From Candidatus Lightella neohaematopini (GTDB taxonomy: Bacteria; Pseudomonadota; Gammaproteobacteria; Enterobacterales; Enterobacteriaceae), in assembly GCA_025728395.1 (NCBI GenBank), contig JAOBJR010000074.1:1-5463 (forward strand): a stretch of 5,463 nucleotides of DNA, in the 5' to 3' direction. This document shows positions 1 through 5,463 of the stretch, one piece after another. The notes beneath the pieces were generated by a model, which saw only the letters and a program-made list of their open reading frames with translations, did no database searches and was not told the origin of the DNA. Every line of letters starts with the position of its first letter. Position 1 is the first letter of the stretch. A program made the position numbers and the translations under genes.

Positions 1-403
1 TATTATGTCTTATATTTCTTATAGAAATACGAGCAATCTCCGATTCACTACTAATTAATTTTAGTATATTATGTCTTCTTTCATTAGTTAAAATAGGATT
101 AGAAATACGAATCTTATTATTTATATAAGATTGATTTAATTCTAATTTAGAATCTTTAATTGCTTTTTTCACTAATGGTAATAATTTTTTATCAAAAACA
201 TCAATAATTATAGTATTATTATTTTCAGTAATTATATTAGATACTGTATGTAATAACATTACTTTATTGCGATATTTTACTTTTAAAGATTTTATTAAAT
301 CTGGTGAAATATAATAAATATTAATTTTGTTAATTTTATTAATAAACAATCTTACGCTGTCACTCATTAGTTTTTCTGTGTTTAACAAAATTTCATTATT
401 CAT
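1..403 (-). CDS. frr: Ribosome recycling factor (RRF), C-terminus cut by the window edge
   Basis: RRF works with EF-G to split the post-termination ribosome and free it from mRNA. The frame is open from the ATG at 403-401 to the window edge, giving 134 of about 185 residues. These align without a gap to E. coli RRF residues 1-134 as I recall it. Clear matches are NVFD-like IDVFD (67-71), NERR (107-110), and the helix segment RISIRNIR (125-132), which keeps the arginines at 129 and 132. Two segments are eroded: the RTGRA motif (E. coli 28-32) reads NIYYI, and the hinge/domain II segment YGTPTPL (45-51) reads RNKVMLL. The frame is otherwise intact, so I call it a gene rather than a pseudogene. 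It starts 14 nt after the pyrH stop, as the last visible gene of rpsB-tsf-pyrH-frr. No Shine-Dalgarno is visible in the spacer, so it is probably translated from the shared transcript. Confidence 0.95.
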   Translation of the reverse strand, partial: MNNEILLNTEKLMSDSVRLFINKINKINIYYISPDLIKSLKVKYRNKVMLLHTVSNIITENNNTIIIDVFDKKLLPLVKKAIKDSKLELNQSYINNKIRISNPILTNERRHNILKLISSESEIARISIRNIRHN

Positions 404-417
404 ATTTATATTATTAA

Positions 418-1143
418 TTATTCTGTAACTAAAGTACCTTCCTGAGAACCAGTAATAATTCTTTTTAATATACCACTTTTTCTAATATTAAATATACGAA
501 GTACCATACGATGTTCTTGAGCTAAAGTAAACGCAGTTAAATCCATAACTTTTAATTTATTCTTTAATATATCTTTATAAGTAATATGATGATACATGAT
601 AGCATCAGAATATTTTATTGGATCTTTAGAAAAGATACCATCTACTTTAGTAGCTTTTAATATAATATTAGCATTTATTTCTAATCCTCTAAGACAAGCA
701 GCTGAATCTGTAGTAAAAAATGGATTACCTGTTCCAGTAACAAAAATTAAAACATATTTTTTTTCTAAAAACTCCATTATATCTTTATAATTATATGAAT
801 TACATATACTTTTAATAGGAATATTAGATATTAATTTTGTGTTTATATTCATATTTTCTAAAACATCATAAAATATTAATCCATTTATAATAGTAGATAA
901 CATCCCAACATAATGACTACTGACTATATTAACACCTATTTTACTTAAACTTAAACCTCTATAAAAATTACCTCCACCGATAACTAAACCAATCTTTACT
1001 CCCATATTAACTAATTCTTTTATTTCTTGAGCTATATTTTTTATCAAAACAATATCTATATTAGTATTAGAATTACTCTTTAATACTTCACCACTAATTT
1101 TTATTATTAATTTATCATATATTAATGATTTTTTAGTAAACAT
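418..1143 (-). CDS. pyrH: UMP kinase (uridylate kinase), PyrH
   Basis: Cytoplasmic hexameric kinase of the amino-acid-kinase family. It phosphorylates UMP to UDP with ATP, the step toward UTP and CTP. At 241 residues it has exactly the E. coli length and aligns end to end without gaps. Visible motifs are KISGE (15-19, catalytic Lys15), IGGGN (55-59), Arg62, GTGNPFFTTDSAA (137-149), KATKVDG (163-169) and the ending EGTLVTE. One striking change: the conserved Asp77, which contacts UMP and matters for allostery in E. coli, is His here, and the usual D-x-MGM context reads HYVGM (77-81). The start is set by length and by alignment of the N-terminus. No clear Shine-Dalgarno precedes it. It lies 29 nt after tsf and 14 nt before frr, the standard gammaproteobacterial order, and is presumably co-transcribed from rpsB. 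Confidence 0.98.
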   Translation of the reverse strand: MFTKKSLIYDKLIIKISGEVLKSNSNTNIDIVLIKNIAQEIKELVNMGVKIGLVIGGGNFYRGLSLSKIGVNIVSSHYVGMLSTIINGLIFYDVLENMNINTKLISNIPIKSICNSYNYKDIMEFLEKKYVLIFVTGTGNPFFTTDSAACLRGLEINANIILKATKVDGIFSKDPIKYSDAIMYHHITYKDILKNKLKVMDLTAFTLAQEHRMVLRIFNIRKSGILKRIITGSQEGTLVTE

Positions 1144-1172
1144 GATTCATATTTAGCATGAAATGTAAATAA

Positions 1173-1985
1173 TTAATTATTACCAACTTCAAATCTAATA
1201 AATTTATTAATTATATAGTTATTTTCATTAACTAAATCTTTTATTATTTTATTATTATTAGTTATTACTTTTTGATTTAAAAAAGATATATCTTTTTTAA
1301 ACTGTAACATTCTACCATCTACTATTTTTTTTATTATATCAATGGATTTATCATATTTTTTAGCAATACTATATTGAATTTTATATTCTTGATCTAATAC
1401 CCTATCTGGAATATCTTGATCGCTAATATATTTAGGATTATAAGCTGCTATATGCATTGCTAATAATTTTGGTAATTTATCATTATCAAAATTATTAGTT
1501 TTTATTGATAATAATACTCCAATTTTTTTATTATTATGTAAGTAATAAGAGACAATATCTCCATGAATAATACCAGTGTTTTTAATATAAATTTTTTCAT
1601 TAACTTGTACTACTAATGAACTAATATAATTCTTTGATTTTTCATTAATAAACTTTATATCTTTAGTATTAAAATTCAACATTATATTAATAATTTTTTC
1701 ACCTAATTTTATAAAATTAATATTATTACTAACAAAATCAGTCTCACTACATAATTCTAATATTGCACCAACTTTTTTAGTTTTATTAACTTTGATAAAA
1801 ATTACACCAAAACTAGTATTATTTATGGATCTTTTTTTTAATATTGACTTTCCTAACATTCTAATTATACTTATAGCTTGTTCTATATCACCATTTGCTT
1901 TAATTAAAGCTTCCTTGCATACTAAAATACCAGCACCGGTAAGATTACGTAATTTTTTAATTAGATTAATATTTAACAGTACCAT
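1173..1985 (-). CDS. tsf: Translation elongation factor Ts (EF-Ts), shortened C-terminus
   Basis: Guanine-nucleotide exchange factor that regenerates EF-Tu-GTP during elongation. The 270-residue product has the N-terminal UBA-like domain with the LTGAG signature (15-19) and NGDIEQAI (31-38). The core carries the EF-Tu-contacting TDFV motif (82-85), HGDIVSYY (141-148), AMHIAA (176-181), DQEY (198-201) and the closing FIRFEVG (262-268). The protein stops two residues after RFEVG, whereas E. coli EF-Ts (283 aa) continues for about 20 more residues that form a C-terminal module contacting EF-Tu. That module is therefore absent. A two-residue insertion precedes the TDFV region. The ATG is supported by collinearity with E. 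coli from residue 1 and by a GGGG run 5 nt upstream. It lies 41 nt downstream of rpsB and 29 nt upstream of pyrH in the same operon. Confidence 0.98.
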   Translation of the reverse strand: MVLLNINLIKKLRNLTGAGILVCKEALIKANGDIEQAISIIRMLGKSILKKRSINNTSFGVIFIKVNKTKKVGAILELCSETDFVSNNINFIKLGEKIINIMLNFNTKDIKFINEKSKNYISSLVVQVNEKIYIKNTGIIHGDIVSYYLHNNKKIGVLLSIKTNNFDNDKLPKLLAMHIAAYNPKYISDQDIPDRVLDQEYKIQYSIAKKYDKSIDIIKKIVDGRMLQFKKDISFLNQKVITNNNKIIKDLVNENNYIINKFIRFEVGNN

Positions 1986-1990
1986 ATATA

Positions 1991-1994
1991 CCCC
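1991..1994 (-). promoter_or_regulatory. Possible Shine-Dalgarno of tsf
   Basis: On the minus strand a GGGG run sits 5 nt before the tsf ATG, the only G-run in an otherwise A/T-only 41-nt rpsB-tsf spacer. It could pair with the anti-Shine-Dalgarno CCUCC core, though it is not the GGAGG consensus. It supports the chosen tsf start. Confidence 0.4.
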
Positions 1995-2026
1995 AAAATA
2001 AAAAATTTTAATTTAATTTAAATTAC

Positions 2027-2704
2027 TTACTTAGCATTATTTAAAGTATCTAATACTAATTTTAAGTATAATTTAATAGATTTTATAGCATCATCATTTC
2101 CTGGAATAACAAAATTAATACCATCTGGATTAGCATTTGTATCTACAATTCCAAATACTGGAATGCCAATATTATTAGCTTCTTTAACAGCTGTACGTTC
2201 ATGTTCAACATCTATAACAAATAAAGCATCTGGCAGACCACTCATATTTTTAATTCCACCTAAGCTATTTTCTAATTTGTTTAATTTTTTAGATTTAAAT
2301 AATACTTCTTTCTTAGTAAGTTTATGAATAGTGCCATCATTAAATTGTTCTTCTAAATCTTTTAATGATTTAATAGATTGTCTTACAGTTTTCCAATTAG
2401 TTAACATACCACCTAACCATCTTTTATGTATAAAAAATTGCTTACAACCAATAGCAGTTTCTTTGATTAAAGAGCTAGCTGATTTTTTAGTACCAACAAA
2501 TAATATTTTTCCTTTATTTTTATGAATATTACTTAACTCAAGTAAAGCTTTTTTAAATAGTATTAAAGTTTTTTCCAAATTAATAATGTGAATACCACTA
2601 TATGCAGTAAATATAAATGGTTTCATTTTTGGATTCCAAAATTTGGTCTTATGGCCAAAATGAACATTAGCTTTTATTAAATCATTTAAAGAAATATTTA
2701 TCAT
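2027..2704 (-). CDS. rpsB: 30S ribosomal protein S2
   Basis: Small-subunit protein that binds late in 30S assembly, near the mRNA exit side and protein S1. The chosen start gives 225 residues. Numbered from this Met, the protein shows VHFGH (14-18), FWNPKMKPFIF (22-32), HIINLEKT (39-46), GKILFVGTKKSA (63-74), RWLGGMLTNWKTVRQSIK (94-111), LTKKE (129-133), LENSLGGI (143-150), GLPDALFVID (155-164) and FVIPGNDDAIKS (197-208). An in-frame ATG 15 nt further upstream (2719-2717) would add MKRVI. I prefer the inner ATG because it makes the distance to HFGH identical to E. coli (18 residues) and because a purine-rich Shine-Dalgarno sits 5 nt before it. The C-terminus lacks the acidic tail of about 16 residues seen in E. 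coli (241 aa). It is the first gene of the operon, divergent from map. Confidence 0.97.
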   Translation of the reverse strand: MINISLNDLIKANVHFGHKTKFWNPKMKPFIFTAYSGIHIINLEKTLILFKKALLELSNIHKNKGKILFVGTKKSASSLIKETAIGCKQFFIHKRWLGGMLTNWKTVRQSIKSLKDLEEQFNDGTIHKLTKKEVLFKSKKLNKLENSLGGIKNMSGLPDALFVIDVEHERTAVKEANNIGIPVFGIVDTNANPDGINFVIPGNDDAIKSIKLYLKLVLDTLNNAK

Positions 2705-2709
2705 TATTA

Positions 2710-2717
2710 CTCTCTTC
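2710..2717 (-). promoter_or_regulatory. Shine-Dalgarno of rpsB, deciding the start
   Basis: On the minus strand this reads GAAGAGAG, ending 5 nt before the ATG at 2704-2702. It is the most purine-rich stretch in the divergent intergenic region and the best ribosome binding site in the window. The alternative upstream ATG (2719-2717) would overlap it and has no comparable site of its own. By contrast frr, pyrH, map and dapD show no clear site. Confidence 0.65.
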
Positions 2718-2745
2718 AATTTTAATATTAAAACAAATATAATAT

Positions 2746-2773
2746 TTAACTATATTATAAATAATACTATAAT
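2746..2773 (+). promoter_or_regulatory. Candidate promoter for map-dapD
   Basis: TTAACT (2746-2751, 4/6 to TTGACA) is followed after 16 nt by a perfect TATAAT (2768-2773). Transcription would begin near 2780, leaving a leader of about 70 nt before the map ATG. It overlaps the candidate minus-strand promoter, so the two divergent operons may share one control region. The caveat is the extreme A/T content of the region, where TATAAT is easily found by chance. Confidence 0.35.
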
Positions 2774-2791
2774 TATTTTACTTTAAGTTAA
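2764..2791 (-). promoter_or_regulatory. Candidate promoter for the rpsB operon
   Basis: On the minus strand, TTAACT (2791-2786, 4/6 to TTGACA) is followed after 16 nt by TAGTAT (2769-2764, 4/6 to TATAAT). This would give a leader of roughly 50 nt before rpsB. In sequence this AT-rich many chance matches occur, so this is only the best-spaced pair I found. An exact TATAAT nearer the gene (minus strand, around 2755-2760) lacks a recognisable -35 partner. No G/C-bearing hairpin resembling the S2 autoregulatory leader of E. coli is visible between here and the gene. Confidence 0.25.
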
Positions 2792-2849
2792 ATTTATATA
2801 CAATAATAATTAATATTAATTATATTTATCAAATTTATTATAAATTAGT

Positions 2850-3644
2850 ATGAGTAACTTTAAATATATTAAAAATAAATATGAGATTAGTAAAATGCGT
2901 ATAGCTGGTAAAATAGCAGCACAGGTACTAGAAATGATTGAGAATTATATTCGTCCAGGAATAAGTACAAATCAATTAAATAACTTGTGTCATGATTATA
3001 TAGTACATAAACATAAAGCAACTTGTGCTACATTAAATTATTACGGATTTCCTAAATCTATTTGTGTTTCCATTAATGAAGTTGTATGTCATGGAATTCC
3101 TAATGACAAAGAAAAACTAAAAAATGGTGATATTCTAAATATAGACGTAGCTATTATTAAAGATGGTTTTTATAGTGATACTTCAAAAATGTTTATTGTA
3201 GGTAAAGCTAATAATATATCAAAAAAATTATGTAATGTTGCCAAACAAAGTTTATATTTAGCTATTAAAATGGTTAAACCAGGTATAAATTTAAATGAAC
3301 TTGGCAAAGTAATACAAAAATTTGTTGAATCTAATAATTTTTCTGTTGTTAGAGATTATTGTGGCCATGGTATAGGAAAAAATTTTCATGAACCACCACA
3401 AGTTCTTCATTATAATAACGATAATTGTAATTGTATATTACAACCAGGTATGATTTTTACAATAGAGCCTATGATAAATATCGGTAGACATGATGTGTAT
3501 GTTACTAATGATGGTTGGACAGTTAAAACTAAAGATAATAGTCTTTCTGCTCAATATGAACATACATTATTAGTTACTAATAATGGATGTGAAATACTTA
3601 CATTAAGATCAGATGATAATATTCCAAAAATTATTAATCACTAA
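2850..3644 (+). CDS. map: Methionine aminopeptidase type I
   Basis: Removes the initiator Met from nascent proteins whose second residue is small. It is a cytoplasmic, metal-dependent enzyme with the pita-bread fold. The 264-residue length equals that of E. coli MetAP. All five metal ligands are present: Asp99 (in NIDV), Asp110 (in YSDTSKMF), His173 (in CGHGIG), Glu206 (in TIEPM) and Glu237 (in QYEHT). The substrate-site His81 (in VCHGIP) and His180 (in NFHEPP) are also present. The numbering runs two ahead of E. coli because of a two-residue longer N-terminus. The C-terminus (CEILTLRSDD) is conserved too. The gene is intact and expected to be active. It is divergent from rpsB and followed 29 nt later by dapD. 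In E. coli glnD lies between these two genes and is absent here. No Shine-Dalgarno is evident before the ATG; length and alignment fix the start. Confidence 0.98.
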   Translation: MSNFKYIKNKYEISKMRIAGKIAAQVLEMIENYIRPGISTNQLNNLCHDYIVHKHKATCATLNYYGFPKSICVSINEVVCHGIPNDKEKLKNGDILNIDVAIIKDGFYSDTSKMFIVGKANNISKKLCNVAKQSLYLAIKMVKPGINLNELGKVIQKFVESNNFSVVRDYCGHGIGKNFHEPPQVLHYNNDNCNCILQPGMIFTIEPMINIGRHDVYVTNDGWTVKTKDNSLSAQYEHTLLVTNNGCEILTLRSDDNIPKIINH

Positions 3645-3673
3645 TATTGATTTAAAACAAATCTATTATATAG

Positions 3674-4507
3674 ATGAATAATACATTTAAATATTTAGAA
3701 AATAAAATTAACAGTATATTTTATAATTACAAAAGAAATAATTTTACTAATTTTAGTATTAAAGAGCAAAATTTAATAAAAAAGGTAATATCACTATTAG
3801 ATTTAGGAGTATTACGTGTATCTATAAAATTAGATAATCAACAATGGATTACTTTTGATTGGATAAAGAAAGCATTATTATTATATTTTTGTATTAATAA
3901 AAATAAATTAAGTAATATAAATAAGTTAAAGTATTTTGATAAGATACCTCTAAAATTTAATAGTTGGAATTTTAATAAATTTTCTAATTTGAATATTCGT
4001 GTAGTTCCTTTAGCTAATATTAGATATGGTGCTTATATTGCTAAAAATACGGTTATTATGCCATCATATATAAATATAGGTGCTTTCATAGACGAAGGAA
4101 CTATGATAGATACTTGGGCAACAATTGGTTCTTGTGCTCAAATAGGTAAAAATGTACATATATCAGGTGGAGTTGGTATTGGTGGAGTATTAGAGCCAAT
4201 TAGTAATAATCCAACTATTATAGAAGATAATTGTTTTATAGGAGCTCGCTCAGAAATTGTTGAAGGAGTAATAGTAGAAGAATCTTCAGTAATTTCTATG
4301 GGAGTGTTTATAGGAAAAAGTACAAAAATTTATAATAAAAATACTAACACTATTAGTTATGGAAGAATACCAGCAAAATCTGTAGTTGTACCTGGTAGTT
4401 TACCATCAAAAGATGGCAAATATAGTGTTTATTGTGCTGTTATAATAAAAAAAGTAGATGATAAAACTAAAAAAAAAATACAACTAAATGATATTTTAAG
4501 AACTTAA
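3674..4507 (+). CDS. dapD: 2,3,4,5-tetrahydropyridine-2,6-dicarboxylate N-succinyltransferase
   Basis: Transfers succinyl from succinyl-CoA to tetrahydrodipicolinate in the succinylase branch of DAP/lysine synthesis. It acts in the cytoplasm as a trimer. The 277 residues (E. coli 274) comprise a divergent, Lys/Asn-rich N-terminal helical domain (about 1-105) and a left-handed beta-helix of hexapeptide repeats (about 110-240). Conserved blocks are NTVIMPSYINIGAFIDEGTM (125-144), DTWATIGSCAQIGKNVHISG (146-165), VGIGGVLEP (167-175), DNCFIGARSEIVEG (185-198) and PSKDGKYSVYCAVIIKKVD (244-262). Asp146 and Glu194 match the catalytic pair proposed for the family (E. coli 141 and 189). A 10-A tract (4469-4478) lies near the 3' end, just before the last residues. 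It follows map by 29 nt, likely in the same transcript, and is closed by the hairpin directly downstream. It shares the pathway with dapA at the right edge. Confidence 0.98.
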   Translation: MNNTFKYLENKINSIFYNYKRNNFTNFSIKEQNLIKKVISLLDLGVLRVSIKLDNQQWITFDWIKKALLLYFCINKNKLSNINKLKYFDKIPLKFNSWNFNKFSNLNIRVVPLANIRYGAYIAKNTVIMPSYINIGAFIDEGTMIDTWATIGSCAQIGKNVHISGGVGIGGVLEPISNNPTIIEDNCFIGARSEIVEGVIVEESSVISMGVFIGKSTKIYNKNTNTISYGRIPAKSVVVPGSLPSKDGKYSVYCAVIIKKVDDKTKKKIQLNDILRT

Positions 4508-4508
4508 T

Positions 4509-4570
4509 TAAATAATAATACTTGACATTTATATGTTAAGTATTATTATTTACTAGTTTTGTTTATTTTT
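4509..4570 (+). terminator. Intrinsic-type terminator after dapD
   Basis: Starting 2 nt after the dapD stop, 4509-4528 pairs with 4533-4552 along all 20 positions: 19 Watson-Crick pairs and one G-U (4524/4537), closing a TTAT loop (4529-4532). A T-rich run follows (TTTT at 4557-4560, then TTTATTTTT at 4562-4570). The stem is nearly all A-T, as expected in this genome. On the minus strand the G-U pair would become a C-A mismatch and no T-run follows, so the structure is best read as ending map-dapD on the plus strand. The four-base gap (CTAG) between stem and first T-run makes it imperfect. It might also protect the mRNA 3' end. Confidence 0.75.
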
Positions 4571-4585
4571 ATTATTTAATATAAA
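4559..4585 (+). promoter_or_regulatory. Weak candidate promoter for the tRNA-fMet gene
   Basis: Between the dapD terminator and the tRNA, TTGTTT (4559-4564) precedes TATAAA (4580-4585) with a short 15-nt spacer. A second -10-like TAAAAT lies at 4593-4598. The tRNA needs its own promoter if the hairpin stops map-dapD transcription, but the region is nearly pure A/T and neither match is convincing. Read-through from dapD is the alternative. Confidence 0.2.
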
Positions 4586-4606
4586 TTTTTATTAAAATAA
4601 ATTTAT

Positions 4607-4680
<74 letters not shown>

Positions 4681-4705
4681 TTTATGTAGTGTTTAGCATT
4701 AATTA

Positions 4706-5463
4706 TTATTTAAGTATATCTAACTTAGCTTCTAGTACTATATTACGCAAAATATTTTTTTTGTTACTTGTTAGTTTAGTTAATGGTAATCTAGTATTAT
4801 CTGAAGATATTAATCCAATTTCTTTACAAATCCATTTTATGGGTACTGGATTAGGTGCTATTGATGTTAATATTTTACATAATGGTAGTAAATTATTAAA
4901 AATAACTTTTGCTTTTTGATACTCTTTATTTATTATTAATTCAATTAATAAAGATACTTCATTAGTAGCAATATTAGATAATACTGATATAATGCCATTA
5001 CCTCCACCAGATACCAGAAACGGTAATATATTATCATCATTACCATTTAATATAGAAAAATTATTTGTCATACTTCTAATGAATTTAATACGATTTATAT
5101 CGTATGTAGTTTCTTTAATACCAATAATATTATTTATTTTAGATAATTTAATTACCGTTTCTGGTAAAATATCACAACCAGATCTTTTAGGATTATTATA
5201 TATTAATTGTGGTATATTAATATGTTCAGAAATAGTCTTAAAATGTTGATAAATACCTTGTTGATCAGGACAAATATAATATGGAGTAATGCTTAAATAA
5301 GATGATATATTATAATATTGAAAATATTTCATAATTCTTATTGCTTTTTGTGTAGAACTTGATCCAATACCGACTATAATAGGTAACCTACCTTTATTAA
5401 ATTTTAAAGTCCATAATAATAATTGTTTACGTTCTTCATGATCAAGAGTAAAAAATTCACCAG
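4706..5463 (-). CDS. dapA: 4-hydroxy-tetrahydrodipicolinate synthase, N-terminus outside window
   Basis: Condenses pyruvate with aspartate semialdehyde, the first committed step of DAP/lysine synthesis. It is a TIM-barrel aldolase forming a Schiff base with pyruvate. The frame stays open to the right edge, giving 251 codons. The first full codons read GEFFTLDHEER, matching E. coli from about residue 46, so about 45 residues and the real start are missing, including the GTT active-site threonines. The Met at 5332-5330 is internal and not the start. Visible family motifs are LPIIVGIGS (barrel strand), SITPYY (tyrosine of the catalytic relay), IYQHF, LIYNNPKRSGCD (Tyr and carboxylate-binding Arg) and IIGIKETT, whose Lys is the Schiff-base residue (E. 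coli Lys161). Also present are GGGNGIISVLSN and the C-terminal PNPVPIKW segment. The gene converges on tRNA-fMet. In E. coli dapA is far from dapD, so the neighbourhood is rearranged. Confidence 0.97.
   Translation of the reverse strand, partial: GEFFTLDHEERKQLLLWTLKFNKGRLPIIVGIGSSSTQKAIRIMKYFQYYNISSYLSITPYYICPDQQGIYQHFKTISEHINIPQLIYNNPKRSGCDILPETVIKLSKINNIIGIKETTYDINRIKFIRSMTNNFSILNGNDDNILPFLVSGGGNGIISVLSNIATNEVSLLIELIINKEYQKAKVIFNNLLPLCKILTSIAPNPVPIKWICKEIGLISSDNTRLPLTKLTSNKKNILRNIVLEAKLDILK

Noticed and set aside
302..403. frr as a pseudogene because of eroded motifs
   Set aside because: The frame is uninterrupted for all visible codons, aligns without gaps, and keeps other conserved residues such as Arg129 and Arg132.
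596..790. Plus-strand open frame of 64 codons inside pyrH
   Set aside because: It is antisense to the well-conserved GTGNPFFTTDSAA region of PyrH, has no family resemblance and no ribosome binding site; a shadow of the real gene.
1792..2001. Plus-strand open frame of 69 codons over the 5' end of tsf
   Set aside because: Antisense to the conserved EF-Ts N-terminus; its hydrophobic look comes from complementing Lys/Asn-rich codons.
2331..2525. Plus-strand open frame of 64 codons inside rpsB
   Set aside because: Antisense to the invariant RWLGGMLTNWKTVRQSIK block of S2; no independent support.
2705..2719. Upstream in-frame ATG for rpsB that would add MKRVI
   Set aside because: It overlaps the Shine-Dalgarno of the inner start and makes the N-terminus five residues longer than the conserved 18-residue lead to HFGH.
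4689..5249. Two plus-strand open frames (4689-4919 and 4992-5249) with membrane-like composition
   Set aside because: Both lie antisense to dapA motifs, including the Schiff-base lysine region. The hydrophobicity is an antisense artefact in AT-rich DNA.
5330..5332. ATG at 5332-5330 as the start of dapA
   Set aside because: The frame continues upstream to the window edge with clear DapA residues (GEFFTLDHEER, GRLPIIVGIGS), so this Met is internal.

Overview
The window looks like part of the reduced, strongly AT-rich chromosome of a gammaproteobacterial (Enterobacterales-like) insect endosymbiont. Hand-counted sample lines give roughly 12-28 % G+C. Codons are mostly A/T-ending and Asn/Lys/Ile-rich, yet every protein aligns closely, often without gaps, with the Escherichia coli counterpart as I remember it. 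All genes are conserved housekeeping or lysine/diaminopimelate (DAP) biosynthesis genes. I see no transposon, CRISPR array, phage gene, toxin or orphan ORF. The species cannot be named from this sequence alone.

Layout. The left half (1-2704) is a minus-strand translation operon read right to left: rpsB (ribosomal protein S2), tsf (EF-Ts), pyrH (UMP kinase) and frr (ribosome recycling factor, cut by the left edge). Spacers are 41, 29 and 14 nt. A 145-nt AT-rich divergent region (2705-2849) separates rpsB from map (methionine aminopeptidase, plus strand). After 29 nt comes dapD (tetrahydrodipicolinate N-succinyltransferase), which ends in a 20-bp hairpin followed by a T-rich run. Next is an initiator tRNA-fMet gene without an encoded CCA end. 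Converging on it from the right edge is dapA (4-hydroxy-tetrahydrodipicolinate synthase, minus strand, N-terminus outside the window).

How the genes work together. S2, EF-Ts, RRF, initiator tRNA and MetAP cover ribosome assembly, initiation, elongation, recycling and removal of the start Met. PyrH feeds pyrimidine nucleotides. DapA and DapD are steps of the succinylase DAP/lysine route, consistent with peptidoglycan synthesis and/or lysine provisioning to a host. Compared with the E. coli order (dapD-glnD-map then rpsB-tsf-pyrH-frr), glnD, the nitrogen-sensing PII uridylyltransferase, is missing between map and dapD, and dapA has become a neighbour of dapD.

No undescribed system is evident. 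The points worth a second look are erosion of otherwise conserved motifs in RRF (RTGRA and GTPTP segments), a D77-to-His change in the UMP/UTP site region of PyrH, short C-termini in EF-Ts and S2, the loss of glnD, and the rearranged dapD / tRNA-fMet / dapA junction.
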